Of a stretch of DNA of 64,000 bases, positions 1 through 8,869 are shown piece by piece; within the stretch, counting starts at the first letter, position 1, and each line of letters starts with the position of its first letter. The notes under the pieces were generated by a model. It was given only the letters and a program-made list of their open reading frames with translations, was not told the DNA's origin and searched no databases. The DNA comes from Xanthomonas hortorum pv. pelargonii. GTDB lineage: Bacteria > Pseudomonadota > Gammaproteobacteria > Xanthomonadales > Xanthomonadaceae. Made by a program: the position numbers and the translations under genes. Location: assembly GCF_024499015.1 (NCBI RefSeq), contig NZ_CP098604.1, positions 4,402,001 to 4,466,000 of the forward strand, in the 5' to 3' direction.

Positions 1-950
1 GCGACAGCAGAGCCGTTGATTGCATCGCAGTCCGCAGCGTCTAGCAATCCTGAGCAAGAAACGAAGTCAGAGCAGAACCGTCCTTCGGACATGTTTCTCG
101 CTGAGCATGACGCGCCAGCGCTATCGCCTGCATACCTCGCGCAGGCATACGGGCAATCGCTGGGAGGTAGCGTAGAGAATCGCTTTCCCAAGGAGCCAGC
201 AGACGCGGAAAACCAGCAGGCCCAATCGATCCCGGCCCAGGATCGCAGCGCCGCAGACCCGGGTGGCGCCCTGTTCTTGGAAGAGACCATGCGCTCGCTG
301 CGCCAGCTGCAACAAGAGATTGAGGCGGCCGATCGGGAAGACGAACGCTTCCACCAGGAGTGGAAGGAGTATCGCGACCGTGGAGAACCCTATCCCTTCG
401 TTCGCGACGACACACGAAGCGCGCAAGGCGCAAGCCTTGATGGGTTCCCGCAGCACGAGCAAGCACGACGCTCTCCCAGTGAAGCGGTCGGGCAAACCGA
501 TGCCTTCCCACCTCTAGCCCAGCGCTCCATCGGGTCAGGGGGAAGGGATGCGCCACACGACTCTTCGCAGCCTGAGCGGAAATCCATCACGGGCGACCCG
601 GATGTGGACGAGGTGCTCTACGCGCTCGACAGCAAGAACGAGTTGGCGATTGAGCAGGCGCTAAATCGTGTGGCCAACAGCGCAGCAACCCAGGCGCTGT
701 TGAAAAAAGGCAATGACTTCCTGGAGGCGCAGGCCCAGCAAGAGGCCCAAGAGCACGTCGCCACACGCCAGGCGCTTGGGATGGATGTCTCAGCGGAAAT
801 CAACACCAGCCGCGGGCCGGTGATGGTGATGACCTTGCCGGAGTTCGCCAAGGGGCCGATGCAGAGCGGTCCCCAAGGGGAGGTGGTGGTGGTGGAGACG
901 GCGGTGGGGGCGGTGGAGGAGGCGGTGGTGGTGGAGGGGGCGGCGGTTAG
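1..950 (+). CDS. C-terminal part of an unrecognised protein with a poly-glycine tail; frame broken near 877-881
   Basis: The gene begins before the window; frame 1 is open from the first base. The visible part is Gln/Ala/Glu-rich and hydrophilic, with a helical stretch around 600-780 and a conserved-looking segment ending LPEFAKGPMQSG. Just after it (about 880-947) the DNA is almost pure GGN: read one frame over it encodes a run of about 22 residues, nearly all Gly, ending at TAG 948-950. In the observed frame the run reads as Val/Glu-rich and continues into the next gene. One extra G in the run at 877-880 would restore the poly-Gly tail, so a one-base loss is the simplest explanation. Proteins with such tails next to a small coiled-coil membrane protein resemble mobilisation (relaxase-type) loci, but no catalytic domain is in view; function unknown. 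Confidence 0.5.
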
Positions 951-990
951 TCAGAATCTCTTCCGTGACCAGCCACGTTTAGGAGACCTC

Positions 991-1641
991 ATGGACAGGC
1001 AAGACGCTGCCGCAATGGCGGAAATGATGGCGACGTTGAACGCATCCAATGCGTCTTTGCAAGAGACCATCACGGTGCTGACGACGCTGATGGCATCCAT
1101 GCAGCAGCGCGAACAACGGTTGCGCGATGTGGTCGCCGAGCAACTCCAAGTGCTGCAACGCGCGGCCAGCAGCGCCGATGCCAAGGTCAACCGGGTGCTT
1201 GAGAATGCATTGCCGAGGCTGACGCAGCTGACCAATCAGGCGTTGACGCAGACGCTGGAGCCAGCCGCCAAGCGATTCAACAAAGAAATGGCCACGGCGG
1301 ACGAGACGTTGCAACAGGCCACCCGGCGTTACGCGCAAGCGCAGCAGACGTTGGAGACACGGATCACACGCCGCATGGGAATCGCATCCGCCACGATGCT
1401 CGTGGCGGGCGTGCTAGGGCTGGGGGCGGTGGCCTACTCGGTTGGCATCATCAACGAAAAGCGAACCGAACTCGCACAGCTTCGAGCTTCCATCGACTAC
1501 CTGGATCGCGTGTCGCGTGCCGACCTAGCTCCCTGTGGCGAAGGCCGGCTCTGTGCCACCTTGGAGAAGAATGGGCCGCGTTACGGCAACCAAAGGCAAT
1601 ACAGAGCGATCAATCTGCGTGCGACATCAGATTCGCAATGA
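991..1641 (+). CDS. Coiled-coil protein with one membrane segment, function unknown
   Basis: A 216-residue protein starting at ATG 991, preceded by AGGAG at 979-983, which is ideal spacing and supports an independent start although the upstream frame reads straight into it. Residues 1-130 are heptad-rich (repeated TTL, EQRLRD and QVLQRA patterns). One hydrophobic helix follows at about residues 132-152 (ATMLVAGVLGLGAVAYSVGI). The short C-terminal part has two Cys (ADLAPCGEGRLC). Small coiled-coil plus one-helix proteins encoded directly behind relaxase genes (MobB-like) have this architecture, so a mobilisation accessory role is possible but is inference only. Confidence 0.55.
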   Translation: MDRQDAAAMAEMMATLNASNASLQETITVLTTLMASMQQREQRLRDVVAEQLQVLQRAASSADAKVNRVLENALPRLTQLTNQALTQTLEPAAKRFNKEMATADETLQQATRRYAQAQQTLETRITRRMGIASATMLVAGVLGLGAVAYSVGIINEKRTELAQLRASIDYLDRVSRADLAPCGEGRLCATLEKNGPRYGNQRQYRAINLRATSDSQ

Positions 1642-1782
1642 TGCGACGTCGTCATTACAGTGACTGGCTTGCGCGCGACAGGGGCGGCCGAAAAAGCCAC
1701 ATCGCGTGCGGTCGCGCGACTACGCGGCTCATCGAACTCCGTCGGCTACCGGCAAATGCCCAGGCCAACCGAGTCGACGCCA

Positions 1783-1811
1783 TGCGTTGCACTGCAGTCA
1801 GATGCAACGCA
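1783..1811. repeat. Inverted repeat downstream of the coiled-coil gene
   Basis: Arms TGCGTTGCA (1783-1791) and TGCAACGCA (1803-1811) are perfect over 9 bp with an 11-nt loop. It lies between two genes that end towards each other (1641 and 1879), so it may help termination; there is no T tract. Confidence 0.4.
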
Positions 1812-1878
1812 CCCGCCACTCACTTCAGGCGGTGGTGCCCGCCAATGATGCGCGCAACGCGCGCAGCTTCTCGACGGG

Positions 1879-3156
1879 TCACAAGTTCCAGTCGATCCGC
1901 ATGCCTGCAATCAGCGCATTCTTCAGATCGTTGGTGCGTGTCGGCTCGTTGAACTGGTCTGGGTTGATCACGTAATGCAGGTTCGGCGCGATGCGCAGGC
2001 GCTTGGTGACCTGGATGCCGTAGCTGAGCTCCATCATGATCTGGTTGTCGGCCGGGGTGCCGGTGCCGCCGGCCGAGGCGCGCGCCAGGCGCAGGTTTTC
2101 GATCGCCTCGTCGCTGTACTTCTGCTGGGTGATCACGAAGGCGATGTTGTCCTGCGGGCGGCTGGCGAAGGTGCCTTTCTGCACTAGGCCGAGCTGCACG
2201 AAGTGGTCTTCGATGGCCTGGCCGCCGGTGCTCTTGAGGATGGCTGCGAAGACGGTCAGGCCCTGGGTGCCGGACGGGTCCGGGTTGGTGACCTGCTGCT
2301 CGAAGCGGCCGAACAGGCCCGAGCGCCCCTGTTTGTTTTCATAGTCCAACCCGCTGAGCACGGCGGGGTTGCCGTTGCGGTCGCGCAGCGGGTCGGTGTA
2401 GTCGGAGTTGTCCTGCCAGCCGCCGAGTTCGTACATCGCGGCCATGCTGCCGTCGCCGCCCTTGTTCTTGTAGCCAACCGCGTACGGCACCACCACGCCG
2501 GTGGTGTCGTCGGTGCTCCACTTCAGGCCGTGCTGGCCGTCCTGGGCCTGCACCGGGTTCACTTCATAGGCGCCCACATGCACATAGACCTTGGGCGTGA
2601 CCCAGGCGGTGGCGTGCGCGGCCCAGCTGGAGACCGGCCAATAGGTGAAGTTGCTGGTGCGGAACACGAAGGTGGGGTTGCCGCAGGCCGAGTTGCCCTG
2701 GAAGTACTGGCACAGGTCCGAGCCGAGGAAGTGGATGTTGGCCACGCTGCGGCCGGCTTCCAGTTCCAGGCGGTCATCGAAGAGTTTTTGCAGCAGGGTG
2801 AAGTTGGCCAGCCGCGTGCCCTGGCCGCCGTAGATTTCCTGCACCGAGGTGCTGTTGCCGATGCTGCTGTTGGACAGGTTGGTGCCGTGTCGGTTGGAGA
2901 CGTACAGCTTAACGGTGGCGCCGCCCCAGCCGAACAGGCGGTCCATGTCGACGTCGGTGCCGACCATCAGCTGGCCTGCGTAGGCGTCGCCGTTCTTGCG
3001 GCCGCCGTCGATCATCGAGGCCGCTTCGCCGGTGTAACCCAGCTTGAGCTTGAAGGCATCGGCGGCATCCTGCGCGTAGGCGAGCGGGGTCAGCGCCAGT
3101 GCCAGCGACAGGCACAGCAGGCGGGGACGGGCATGGCGGGGGGCGAGGGCGGTCAT
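1879..3156 (-). CDS. oprB: OprB-family carbohydrate-selective outer-membrane porin
   Basis: A 425-residue protein, normal for OprB. It has a clear Sec signal peptide (Arg-rich N-terminus, LSLALALTPL core, cleavage predicted after AYA at about residue 28). The mature part is rich in alternating polar/aromatic strands with Gly/Asn turns, typical of a beta-barrel, and ends IDWNL. OprB porins pass monosaccharides across the outer membrane. The gene lies 185 bp downstream of fruA on the same strand, so it probably supplies fructose to the PTS and may be transcribed with it. Identification rests on overall pattern and neighbourhood; the exact sugar is inferred from the fru genes. Confidence 0.85.
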   Translation of the reverse strand: MTALAPRHARPRLLCLSLALALTPLAYAQDAADAFKLKLGYTGEAASMIDGGRKNGDAYAGQLMVGTDVDMDRLFGWGGATVKLYVSNRHGTNLSNSSIGNSTSVQEIYGGQGTRLANFTLLQKLFDDRLELEAGRSVANIHFLGSDLCQYFQGNSACGNPTFVFRTSNFTYWPVSSWAAHATAWVTPKVYVHVGAYEVNPVQAQDGQHGLKWSTDDTTGVVVPYAVGYKNKGGDGSMAAMYELGGWQDNSDYTDPLRDRNGNPAVLSGLDYENKQGRSGLFGRFEQQVTNPDPSGTQGLTVFAAILKSTGGQAIEDHFVQLGLVQKGTFASRPQDNIAFVITQQKYSDEAIENLRLARASAGGTGTPADNQIMMELSYGIQVTKRLRIAPNLHYVINPDQFNEPTRTNDLKNALIAGMRIDWNL

Positions 3157-3341
3157 GGCAGGACTCCGAACAAAGAGGGCGTGGCCGAGAAGGCGGACGC
3201 GACAGCTAAGGGATGGGCAAGCCGCTGGCCGCGCACGAAGGTGCGCAGCGCAGCGGTGAAACCAGTCAGGGGTGACGCAGATCAGCGATCAGATGCGCCG
3301 GATGCGCGGTGTGGAATCGGTCGGGGCAGGGCGGCCGAACG

Positions 3342-5084
3342 TCAGGCGACGACGTCGGCCACCGGCTTCTTGAGCAGGCGCAGCGCCACGGCGGTGACCA
3401 CCACGCCGACCACCAGGGCCAGCACGTAATTGAGCAGGTGGGTCACTGCGTTGGGAATCAGCAGCACGAAGATGCCGCCATGCGGTGCCTTCAACTCGGC
3501 ACCGGCGGTCATCGAAATGGCGCCGGCCACGGCCGAGCCGATCACCAGCGCCGGGATGGTGCGCAGCGGGTCGCGTGCGGCATACGGGATGGCGCCTTCG
3601 GTGACGAAGGCCAGCCCGAGCACGCCGGCAGCGGTGGCCGAGCCGCGTTCTTCGGCGGTGAAGCGGTTGCGGAACACCCAGGTGGCCAGCGCGATCCCCA
3701 GCGGCGGGGTCATGCCGGCCACCATGGCGGCCGCCATCGGGGTGTAGACCTGGCTGGCGATCAGGCCGGTGGAGAACGCATAGGCGGCCTTGTTGACCGG
3801 CCCGCCCATGTCGAAGGCCATCATGCCGCCGAGCAACAGGCCCAGCAGCAACGCGCTGCTGCCCTGCATGCCGCGCAGCCAGGCGGTGAGCCAGGCCAGC
3901 AGGTCGGCCACCGGTTGGCCGAACACGTACATCATCGCCAGGCCCACCAGCAGCGTCCCCAGCACCGGCAGGATCAGCACCGGCTTGAGCCCTTCTAGAT
4001 TGCGCGGCAGGCGGATGTACCGGTTGAGCGCGGCCACACCGTAGCCGGCGATGAAGCCGGCAATGATGCCGCCGAGGAAACCGGCATTGAGATTGGCCGC
4101 GACCAGCCCGCCGATCATGCCCGGCGCGATGCCGGGGCGGTCGGCGATGGAGTAGGCGATGTAGCCGGCCAGGGCCGGCACCATCAAGGTGAAGCCGGCC
4201 TTGGCGCCGATCTGGAACAACGACCAGGCCAGCGTGCCCTGGTGCGCGTCGTCGCCGGCGTAGATGCCGCCCAGCGCAAACGCCAGCGCGATCAACAAGC
4301 CGCCGGCAGTGACGAACGGCAGCATGAACGACACGCCGGTCATCAGGTGCTTGTAGGCACCGGTGCGGGCATTGCCCTTGGCGTCCGATGTGGCGCTGGC
4401 GCCCGCAACCGGAGCTGCGCCGCCATGCACGCCGGCCTCGGCCAAGGCCTTCTGGATCAGCGCCGGGCCATCGTTGATGGCCGGCTTGGTACCGCTCTTG
4501 AACAGCCGCTTGCCGCCGAAACGGGCCAGGTCCACTTCGCGGTCGGCGGCGATGATGACCACGTCGGCCGCGCGGATTTCCTCGTCGGTCAATGCGTCCT
4601 GCGCGCCCACCGAGCCCTGGGTTTCCACGCGCATCTGGTAGCCGAGTTTCTTGGCCGCTTGTTGCAGGCCTTCGGCGGCCATGAAGGTGTGCGCGATGCC
4701 GGTGGGGCAGGAGGTAATGGCGACGATGCGCTTGCTGCCTGCGCCGGATGCGTCGGTCGTTGCCGATGTACTGGCTGGTGCGGTGGTGGCAGCGAGCTGG
4801 CTGACGGCGGCGGCCGGGTCGTCCAGTACCGCGCCCAGGCTCAGATGCAGCAGTTGCGCGTCGCCGAAACGCGCGGTGTCGGCATCGGCATCGCCGACGA
4901 TCAGGACGTGCGCGGCGCTGTTGGTCAGCTCGGTCGGCAATGCGCCGAGCACGCCCTGGTCGCTGCGGATTTCGATCGTCACGCTGCGCCCGGCGGCGGT
5001 GGCCGCGCGGCGCAGCGCTTCGGCCGCCAGAACGGCTTCGGTACTGCGTTCGCCGGCGGCGATGACCACGATGGAAGAGGACAT
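3342..5084 (-). CDS. fruA: Fructose-specific PTS permease, EIIBC
   Basis: A 580-residue inner-membrane PTS protein that phosphorylates fructose to fructose 1-phosphate during import. Residues 1-95 form an IIB-like domain without the catalytic Cys. After an Ala/Thr linker comes the functional IIB domain with ITSCPTGIAHT (phospho-accepting Cys126). From about residue 240 follows the multi-spanning IIC domain with fructose-family features such as GGPVNKAAYAF and the conserved AIPYAARDP. Its phosphoryl donor is FruB, encoded upstream. The gene follows fruK after 149 bp; all three run leftward from the FruR operator at 8743-8762. Confidence 0.96.
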   Translation of the reverse strand: MSSSIVVIAAGERSTEAVLAAEALRRAATAAGRSVTIEIRSDQGVLGALPTELTNSAAHVLIVGDADADTARFGDAQLLHLSLGAVLDDPAAAVSQLAATTAPASTSATTDASGAGSKRIVAITSCPTGIAHTFMAAEGLQQAAKKLGYQMRVETQGSVGAQDALTDEEIRAADVVIIAADREVDLARFGGKRLFKSGTKPAINDGPALIQKALAEAGVHGGAAPVAGASATSDAKGNARTGAYKHLMTGVSFMLPFVTAGGLLIALAFALGGIYAGDDAHQGTLAWSLFQIGAKAGFTLMVPALAGYIAYSIADRPGIAPGMIGGLVAANLNAGFLGGIIAGFIAGYGVAALNRYIRLPRNLEGLKPVLILPVLGTLLVGLAMMYVFGQPVADLLAWLTAWLRGMQGSSALLLGLLLGGMMAFDMGGPVNKAAYAFSTGLIASQVYTPMAAAMVAGMTPPLGIALATWVFRNRFTAEERGSATAAGVLGLAFVTEGAIPYAARDPLRTIPALVIGSAVAGAISMTAGAELKAPHGGIFVLLIPNAVTHLLNYVLALVVGVVVTAVALRLLKKPVADVVA

Positions 5085-5233
5085 GGCAAAACTCCTGCTG
5101 TATTGCGGTCGCCGGTGAGGCCGGCGGGGGGAATGTGGGCGTTACGCGTGCGGGTGACGCGTGCCGGAATGACGGCAGCCGGAATGACGCGCGCAGACCT
5201 GCGTGCCGGTCGCCGGCAAGTGCAAGGCAGCGC

Positions 5234-6190
5234 TCACGACAGCGTCTCGATCACGACGTCGGCCGCAGCGCGGCGCACGCCGTCGGCGCTGAGCCTGCGC
5301 GCGTCGCCGCTTTCCAGCCGGCACATCGAAAACGCCGTGGCCAGACGCGCGCACTGCTCCAGATCGGTGGCCGCATCCAGCAGCGCGGCGGCCAGGCCGG
5401 CCACCATCGCGTCACCGGCGCCAACGCTGCTGCCCTGCGCCAGCCGCGGCGGCCGCGCAATCAGGCGCTGGTCGCGCTGCACGAACAAGGCGCCTTCGGT
5501 GCCCATCGAGATGACGACCAGCTGGATACCGCGTGCGATCAATTCGTGCGCGGCGGCGCTGAGCGCGGCGCGATCGCTCAGCGGGCGGCCGGTCCAGGCT
5601 TCGAGTTCGTGCCGGTTCGGCTTGACTGCGTAAGGCAGCGCTTCGCGTGCGGCATTGAGTGCGGCCACCAGCGGCGCACCACTGGTATCCAGCAGTACGC
5701 GTGCGCCGGCGGCGCTGGCCTGCGCTTGCAACTGCGCCCAGCTGTCGTCCGGCAGGCCGGCCGGCAGGCTGCCGGACAACACCACCGGCAGGCCGGGGCG
5801 CAGCAGCGGGGCGAGCTGATCGGCCACGCCCTGCAGATGCGGCTGGCCCAGGCGCAGGCCGGGCAGGTTGATGTCGGTGGTGTCGTTGTTGCGCGCTTCG
5901 ACCAGCTTGAGATTGGTGCGGGTCTCGCCGGCCACGCGTTGGCAGTGATCGGTAATGCCGCGTTCGCGGAACAGCGCCTCGAACACGCCGGCATTGCCTG
6001 CCCCGAGCACGCCGAGCGCGGCAACCTCAGTGCCCCAATCGGCCAGGCAGGCGGCCACGTTGATGCCCTTGCCGCCGGCGTCGTTGCGCACGCTGCTGGC
6101 GCGATGCACCGCGCCGGGCTGCAAGTGCTCGAGCTGGATGGTCTGGTCGATCGCCGGATTCAGCGTGACGGTGATGGCGTGCAGGCTCAT
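5234..6190 (-). CDS. fruK: 1-phosphofructokinase
   Basis: A 318-residue PfkB-family kinase converting fructose 1-phosphate to fructose 1,6-bisphosphate, so that sugar imported by FruA enters glycolysis. The sequence shows the N-terminal substrate-binding signature (DAGGKGINVA, residues 37-46) and the C-terminal ATP/anion-hole motif GSSVGAGDA with catalytic Asp260. The ATG overlaps the end of fruB by 4 bp, indicating translational coupling. Length is typical for FruK. No anomalies seen. Confidence 0.96.
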   Translation of the reverse strand: MSLHAITVTLNPAIDQTIQLEHLQPGAVHRASSVRNDAGGKGINVAACLADWGTEVAALGVLGAGNAGVFEALFRERGITDHCQRVAGETRTNLKLVEARNNDTTDINLPGLRLGQPHLQGVADQLAPLLRPGLPVVLSGSLPAGLPDDSWAQLQAQASAAGARVLLDTSGAPLVAALNAAREALPYAVKPNRHELEAWTGRPLSDRAALSAAAHELIARGIQLVVISMGTEGALFVQRDQRLIARPPRLAQGSSVGAGDAMVAGLAAALLDAATDLEQCARLATAFSMCRLESGDARRLSADGVRRAAADVVIETLS

Positions 6191-8706
6191 GCCCGGTCCT
6201 CGCGTTTGACTTCAAGCGCGCGCACCTGCTCTGCGGTTTCGCAGTCCAGCGCCTGCTCGGCCAGCTGTTGCAAGGTGCTCAGCGCGGTGCCGCGCAGGCG
6301 TGCCTTGACCGCCGGGATGTCGTTGGGTGTCATCGACAGTTCCTGCACGCCCAACCCGGCCAGCAGGCTGGCGCCGAACGGGTCGCCGGCCAGACCACCG
6401 CATACGCCGACCCAGCGGTCGTGCTTGCGCGCGCCCTCAATCGTGCTGCGGATCATGCGCAGCACCGCCGGGTGCAGGCTGTCGGCTTCGGCGGCGAGCT
6501 CGGGGTTCTGGCGGTCGATCGCCAGCACGTATTGGGTCAGGTCGTTGGTGCCGATGGAGAAGAAGTCTGCATGGCGTGCCAGCACGTCGGCCTGCGCGGC
6601 GGCGGCGGGCACTTCGATCATGATGCCGATCGGGACCTCGGGCGCGTCGAGTTCGGCGCGGATGCGTGCGCAGATCTCGCGCAGCGTGATCAGCTCCGGC
6701 ACCGAGGTGATCATCGGGAACATGATCGACAGCCGCGCCCCGTCCTTGGCGGCGCGGTACAGCGCACGCAGTTGCGGTTCGAGCAGGTCGGGGCGACGCA
6801 GTAGCAGGCGCGCACCGCGCACGCCCAGGAACGGGTTTTCTTCGTGCGGCAGTTCCAGGTGCGCCACCTGCTTGTCGCCGCCGATGTCCAACGCACGCAC
6901 GATCAGCGGGCGGCCTTCCAGTGCCTGCGCCATCGCCAGGTAGGTGGCGTGCTGCTCGTCTTCGCTGGGTGTGCGGCCGCTCTCCAGGAACAGGAACTCG
7001 GTGCGCATCAGGCCGACGCCTTCCGCGCCCTGGGCCAGCGCCATCGCGACCTGGTCGGGCAGGTTGACGTTGGCGCCGATGTCGATGTGGTGGCCGTCGG
7101 TGGTTTCTGCCGGCAAGGCGCGCTGGGCGGCCTCACGCTCGCGGATCGCCTGCTGCTCGGCGATGTGCGTACGGGCCGCGTCCAGATCCAGCTCGGACGG
7201 GTTGATGTACAGCCGCCCGCTACTGCCGTCGATGATGGCGGTGACGCCGTCTTCGATATCCAGCAACTGGCCGCCGGCCGCGACCAGCGCCGGCAGGCCG
7301 AGCGTGCGCGACAGGATTGCGGTATGCGAGGTTGGCCCGCCTTGCGCGGTGGCCAGGCCGAGCACGCGCGCGGTGTCCAGGTTGGCGGTGTCCGACGGCG
7401 ACAGATCGCTGGCGAGCAGGATGCAGGGCTGGTCGGGCAGGTCGGTGAGGCCGGCGCCGGCGGCGGCCGGGTCCAGCTGGGCCAGTACGCGGCGGCCGAC
7501 ATCGCGCAGATCGGCCGCACGGCCGGCCAGCACCGGGTTGCCGAGTGCGGCCAGGCCGGAGGCGATTTGTTCCACCGCCTGATGCCACGACCACGCCACG
7601 CCGTGGCCTTCGACCATCAGCTGGCAGGTGCGGGTGATCAGGTCGGTGTCGTTGAGCAGCTCGGCCTGGGCCTTGAAGATCGCCGCGTCCGAGGCCCCGA
7701 GCCGGCGCTGGGTGTCGTCCTGGATCGCCGCCAGCTGCTGGCGGGTGCGGGTCAGCGCGTCGTGCAGCAATGCGCCGCCATCGCCCAGGCCCACCGGTTG
7801 ATCGGCGACTTCGGTCTGCGCCGCGCGCAGGCGATGCACGATGCCGATCGCCACGCCCGGGCTGGCGCCGATGCCGACGATGGCCGGCTGCGCCTGCGGG
7901 GGCGTCCAGCCCACCACCGGCGCGGCGCGGCGTTGCGCGGCACGTTCGGCATCGGCTTTTTCCTGCGCGGTCAGGCTGTCCATCACCGCACGCAGGCGCT
8001 TGAGCAACGCGCCTGCATCGCTGCCTTCGGCCGAGACGGTGATGCTGTCGCCGGCACGCAGACCGAGCTGCAACAGGCCGACCAGGCTCTTGGCATCGGC
8101 CGCCTGCTCGCCGGCACGCACTTGCGCACGCGCAGAGAAGCCGCGTGCGGTCTCGGCCCACCGGGTCGCCGGGCGTGCATGCAGGCCGCTGGGGTAGGCG
8201 ATGGTCCAGTCAAATTTTTCAGCCAGATCGGTGGCCGGCGCGGCGCTGGTGTCGGGCGCGCGGTCGCCGGTGAGCGCGGCCACAATCACGCCGGGGTCGT
8301 CGGTGGTGAACAGCGCTTCCAGCTGGGCCGGGTCCTGGATCAAGCGGGTCAGGCGGCGCAGCAGGGTGATGTGGGTGTCGGACTGGGCGGCGATGCCCAC
8401 CACCAGCCGGGTGATCTGGCCGGGGTTCCATTCCACGCCTTCAGGCAACTGCAGCACCGCGATACCGTCGCGGCGCACCAGATGGCGGTCTTCGCCCACG
8501 CCGTGCGGGATCGCCAGTCCGTGGCCGAGGAAGGTATTGGCCAGGCCTTCGCGGCGCCGCATGCTGGCGTCGTAGCCCGGCGCAACGCAGCCGGCGGCGA
8601 CCAGCAACTGGGCGGCCTGGGCAATGGCGTCGTCCTTGTCGCGGGCATGCGCGCGCAGGCGCACGAGTTCGGGAGTGACGGGAGCGACAGGCGACGGAGA
8701 GGACAA
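6187..8706 (-). CDS. fruB: Multiphosphoryl transfer protein, fused EIIA-HPr-EI for fructose
   Basis: An 839-residue cytosolic PTS energy-coupling protein if started at TTG 8706 (residues MSSPSPVAP). That start has CCGGAG just upstream and lies inside the operon leader, while an upstream ATG at 8778 would overlap the operator and is unlikely. Domains in order: EIIA with the phospho-His in AIPHG (about residue 68); HPr with PSGLHARPAT (His about 176); Enzyme I from about 275, with GGPTSHTAILSR (His about 461) and C-terminal PEP-binding motifs such as GTNDLTQYVLA and GVCGGLAGDP. Phosphate flows from PEP through EI, HPr and IIA to FruA. The EI fusion is characteristic of xanthomonads. Confidence 0.95.
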   Translation of the reverse strand: MSSPSPVAPVTPELVRLRAHARDKDDAIAQAAQLLVAAGCVAPGYDASMRRREGLANTFLGHGLAIPHGVGEDRHLVRRDGIAVLQLPEGVEWNPGQITRLVVGIAAQSDTHITLLRRLTRLIQDPAQLEALFTTDDPGVIVAALTGDRAPDTSAAPATDLAEKFDWTIAYPSGLHARPATRWAETARGFSARAQVRAGEQAADAKSLVGLLQLGLRAGDSITVSAEGSDAGALLKRLRAVMDSLTAQEKADAERAAQRRAAPVVGWTPPQAQPAIVGIGASPGVAIGIVHRLRAAQTEVADQPVGLGDGGALLHDALTRTRQQLAAIQDDTQRRLGASDAAIFKAQAELLNDTDLITRTCQLMVEGHGVAWSWHQAVEQIASGLAALGNPVLAGRAADLRDVGRRVLAQLDPAAAGAGLTDLPDQPCILLASDLSPSDTANLDTARVLGLATAQGGPTSHTAILSRTLGLPALVAAGGQLLDIEDGVTAIIDGSSGRLYINPSELDLDAARTHIAEQQAIREREAAQRALPAETTDGHHIDIGANVNLPDQVAMALAQGAEGVGLMRTEFLFLESGRTPSEDEQHATYLAMAQALEGRPLIVRALDIGGDKQVAHLELPHEENPFLGVRGARLLLRRPDLLEPQLRALYRAAKDGARLSIMFPMITSVPELITLREICARIRAELDAPEVPIGIMIEVPAAAAQADVLARHADFFSIGTNDLTQYVLAIDRQNPELAAEADSLHPAVLRMIRSTIEGARKHDRWVGVCGGLAGDPFGASLLAGLGVQELSMTPNDIPAVKARLRGTALSTLQQLAEQALDCETAEQVRALEVKREDRA

Positions 8707-8742
8707 GACGGACTCCGGGGAGTAGGAACGGGCTGGGCAGTA

Positions 8743-8762
8743 GTGTGGGAACGTTCCCACAC
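8743..8762. promoter_or_regulatory. FruR operator of the fruBKA operon
   Basis: A perfect 20-bp palindrome GTGTGGGAACGTTCCCACAC in the 163-bp gap between fruB and fruR. LacI-family regulators bind such symmetric sites with a central CG. On the fruB strand a TTGACC -35-like hexamer lies just upstream (8771-8766), so bound repressor would cover the promoter core. Binding by the adjacent FruR is inference from position and symmetry. Confidence 0.8.
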
Positions 8763-8856
8763 TTAGGTCAATGTGCACTGCACAAAAGCGCTGTAGTGCT
8801 TTCGGGTTAGCATCGAATCCGACGCAGCGCCTGGGTCAAGGTGCGCCAAATGGAGC

Positions 8857-8868
8857 GGGAACGGTCCC
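8857..8868. promoter_or_regulatory. Second, weaker FruR-like half-palindrome at the fruR start
   Basis: GGGAACGGTCCC repeats the core of the main operator with two mismatches to perfect symmetry and ends one base before the GTG start of fruR. It is a plausible autoregulatory site that would block fruR transcription or translation. Confidence 0.5.
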
Positions 8869-8869
8869 A

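Noticed and set aside
870..900. Programmed -1 frameshift at the poly-Gly run
   Set aside because: No canonical slippery heptamer in the right frame (CAA GGG GAG) and no clear downstream pseudoknot; a simple one-base loss is more economical.
1642..1878. Possible end of an integrative element (tRNA or attachment site) after the coiled-coil gene
   Set aside because: No tRNA, integrase or direct repeat is visible; only a small inverted repeat is present.
2203..3429. Rightward frame opposite oprB
   Set aside because: Val/Ala/Gly-rich antisense reading that also crosses the oprB start; no independent support.
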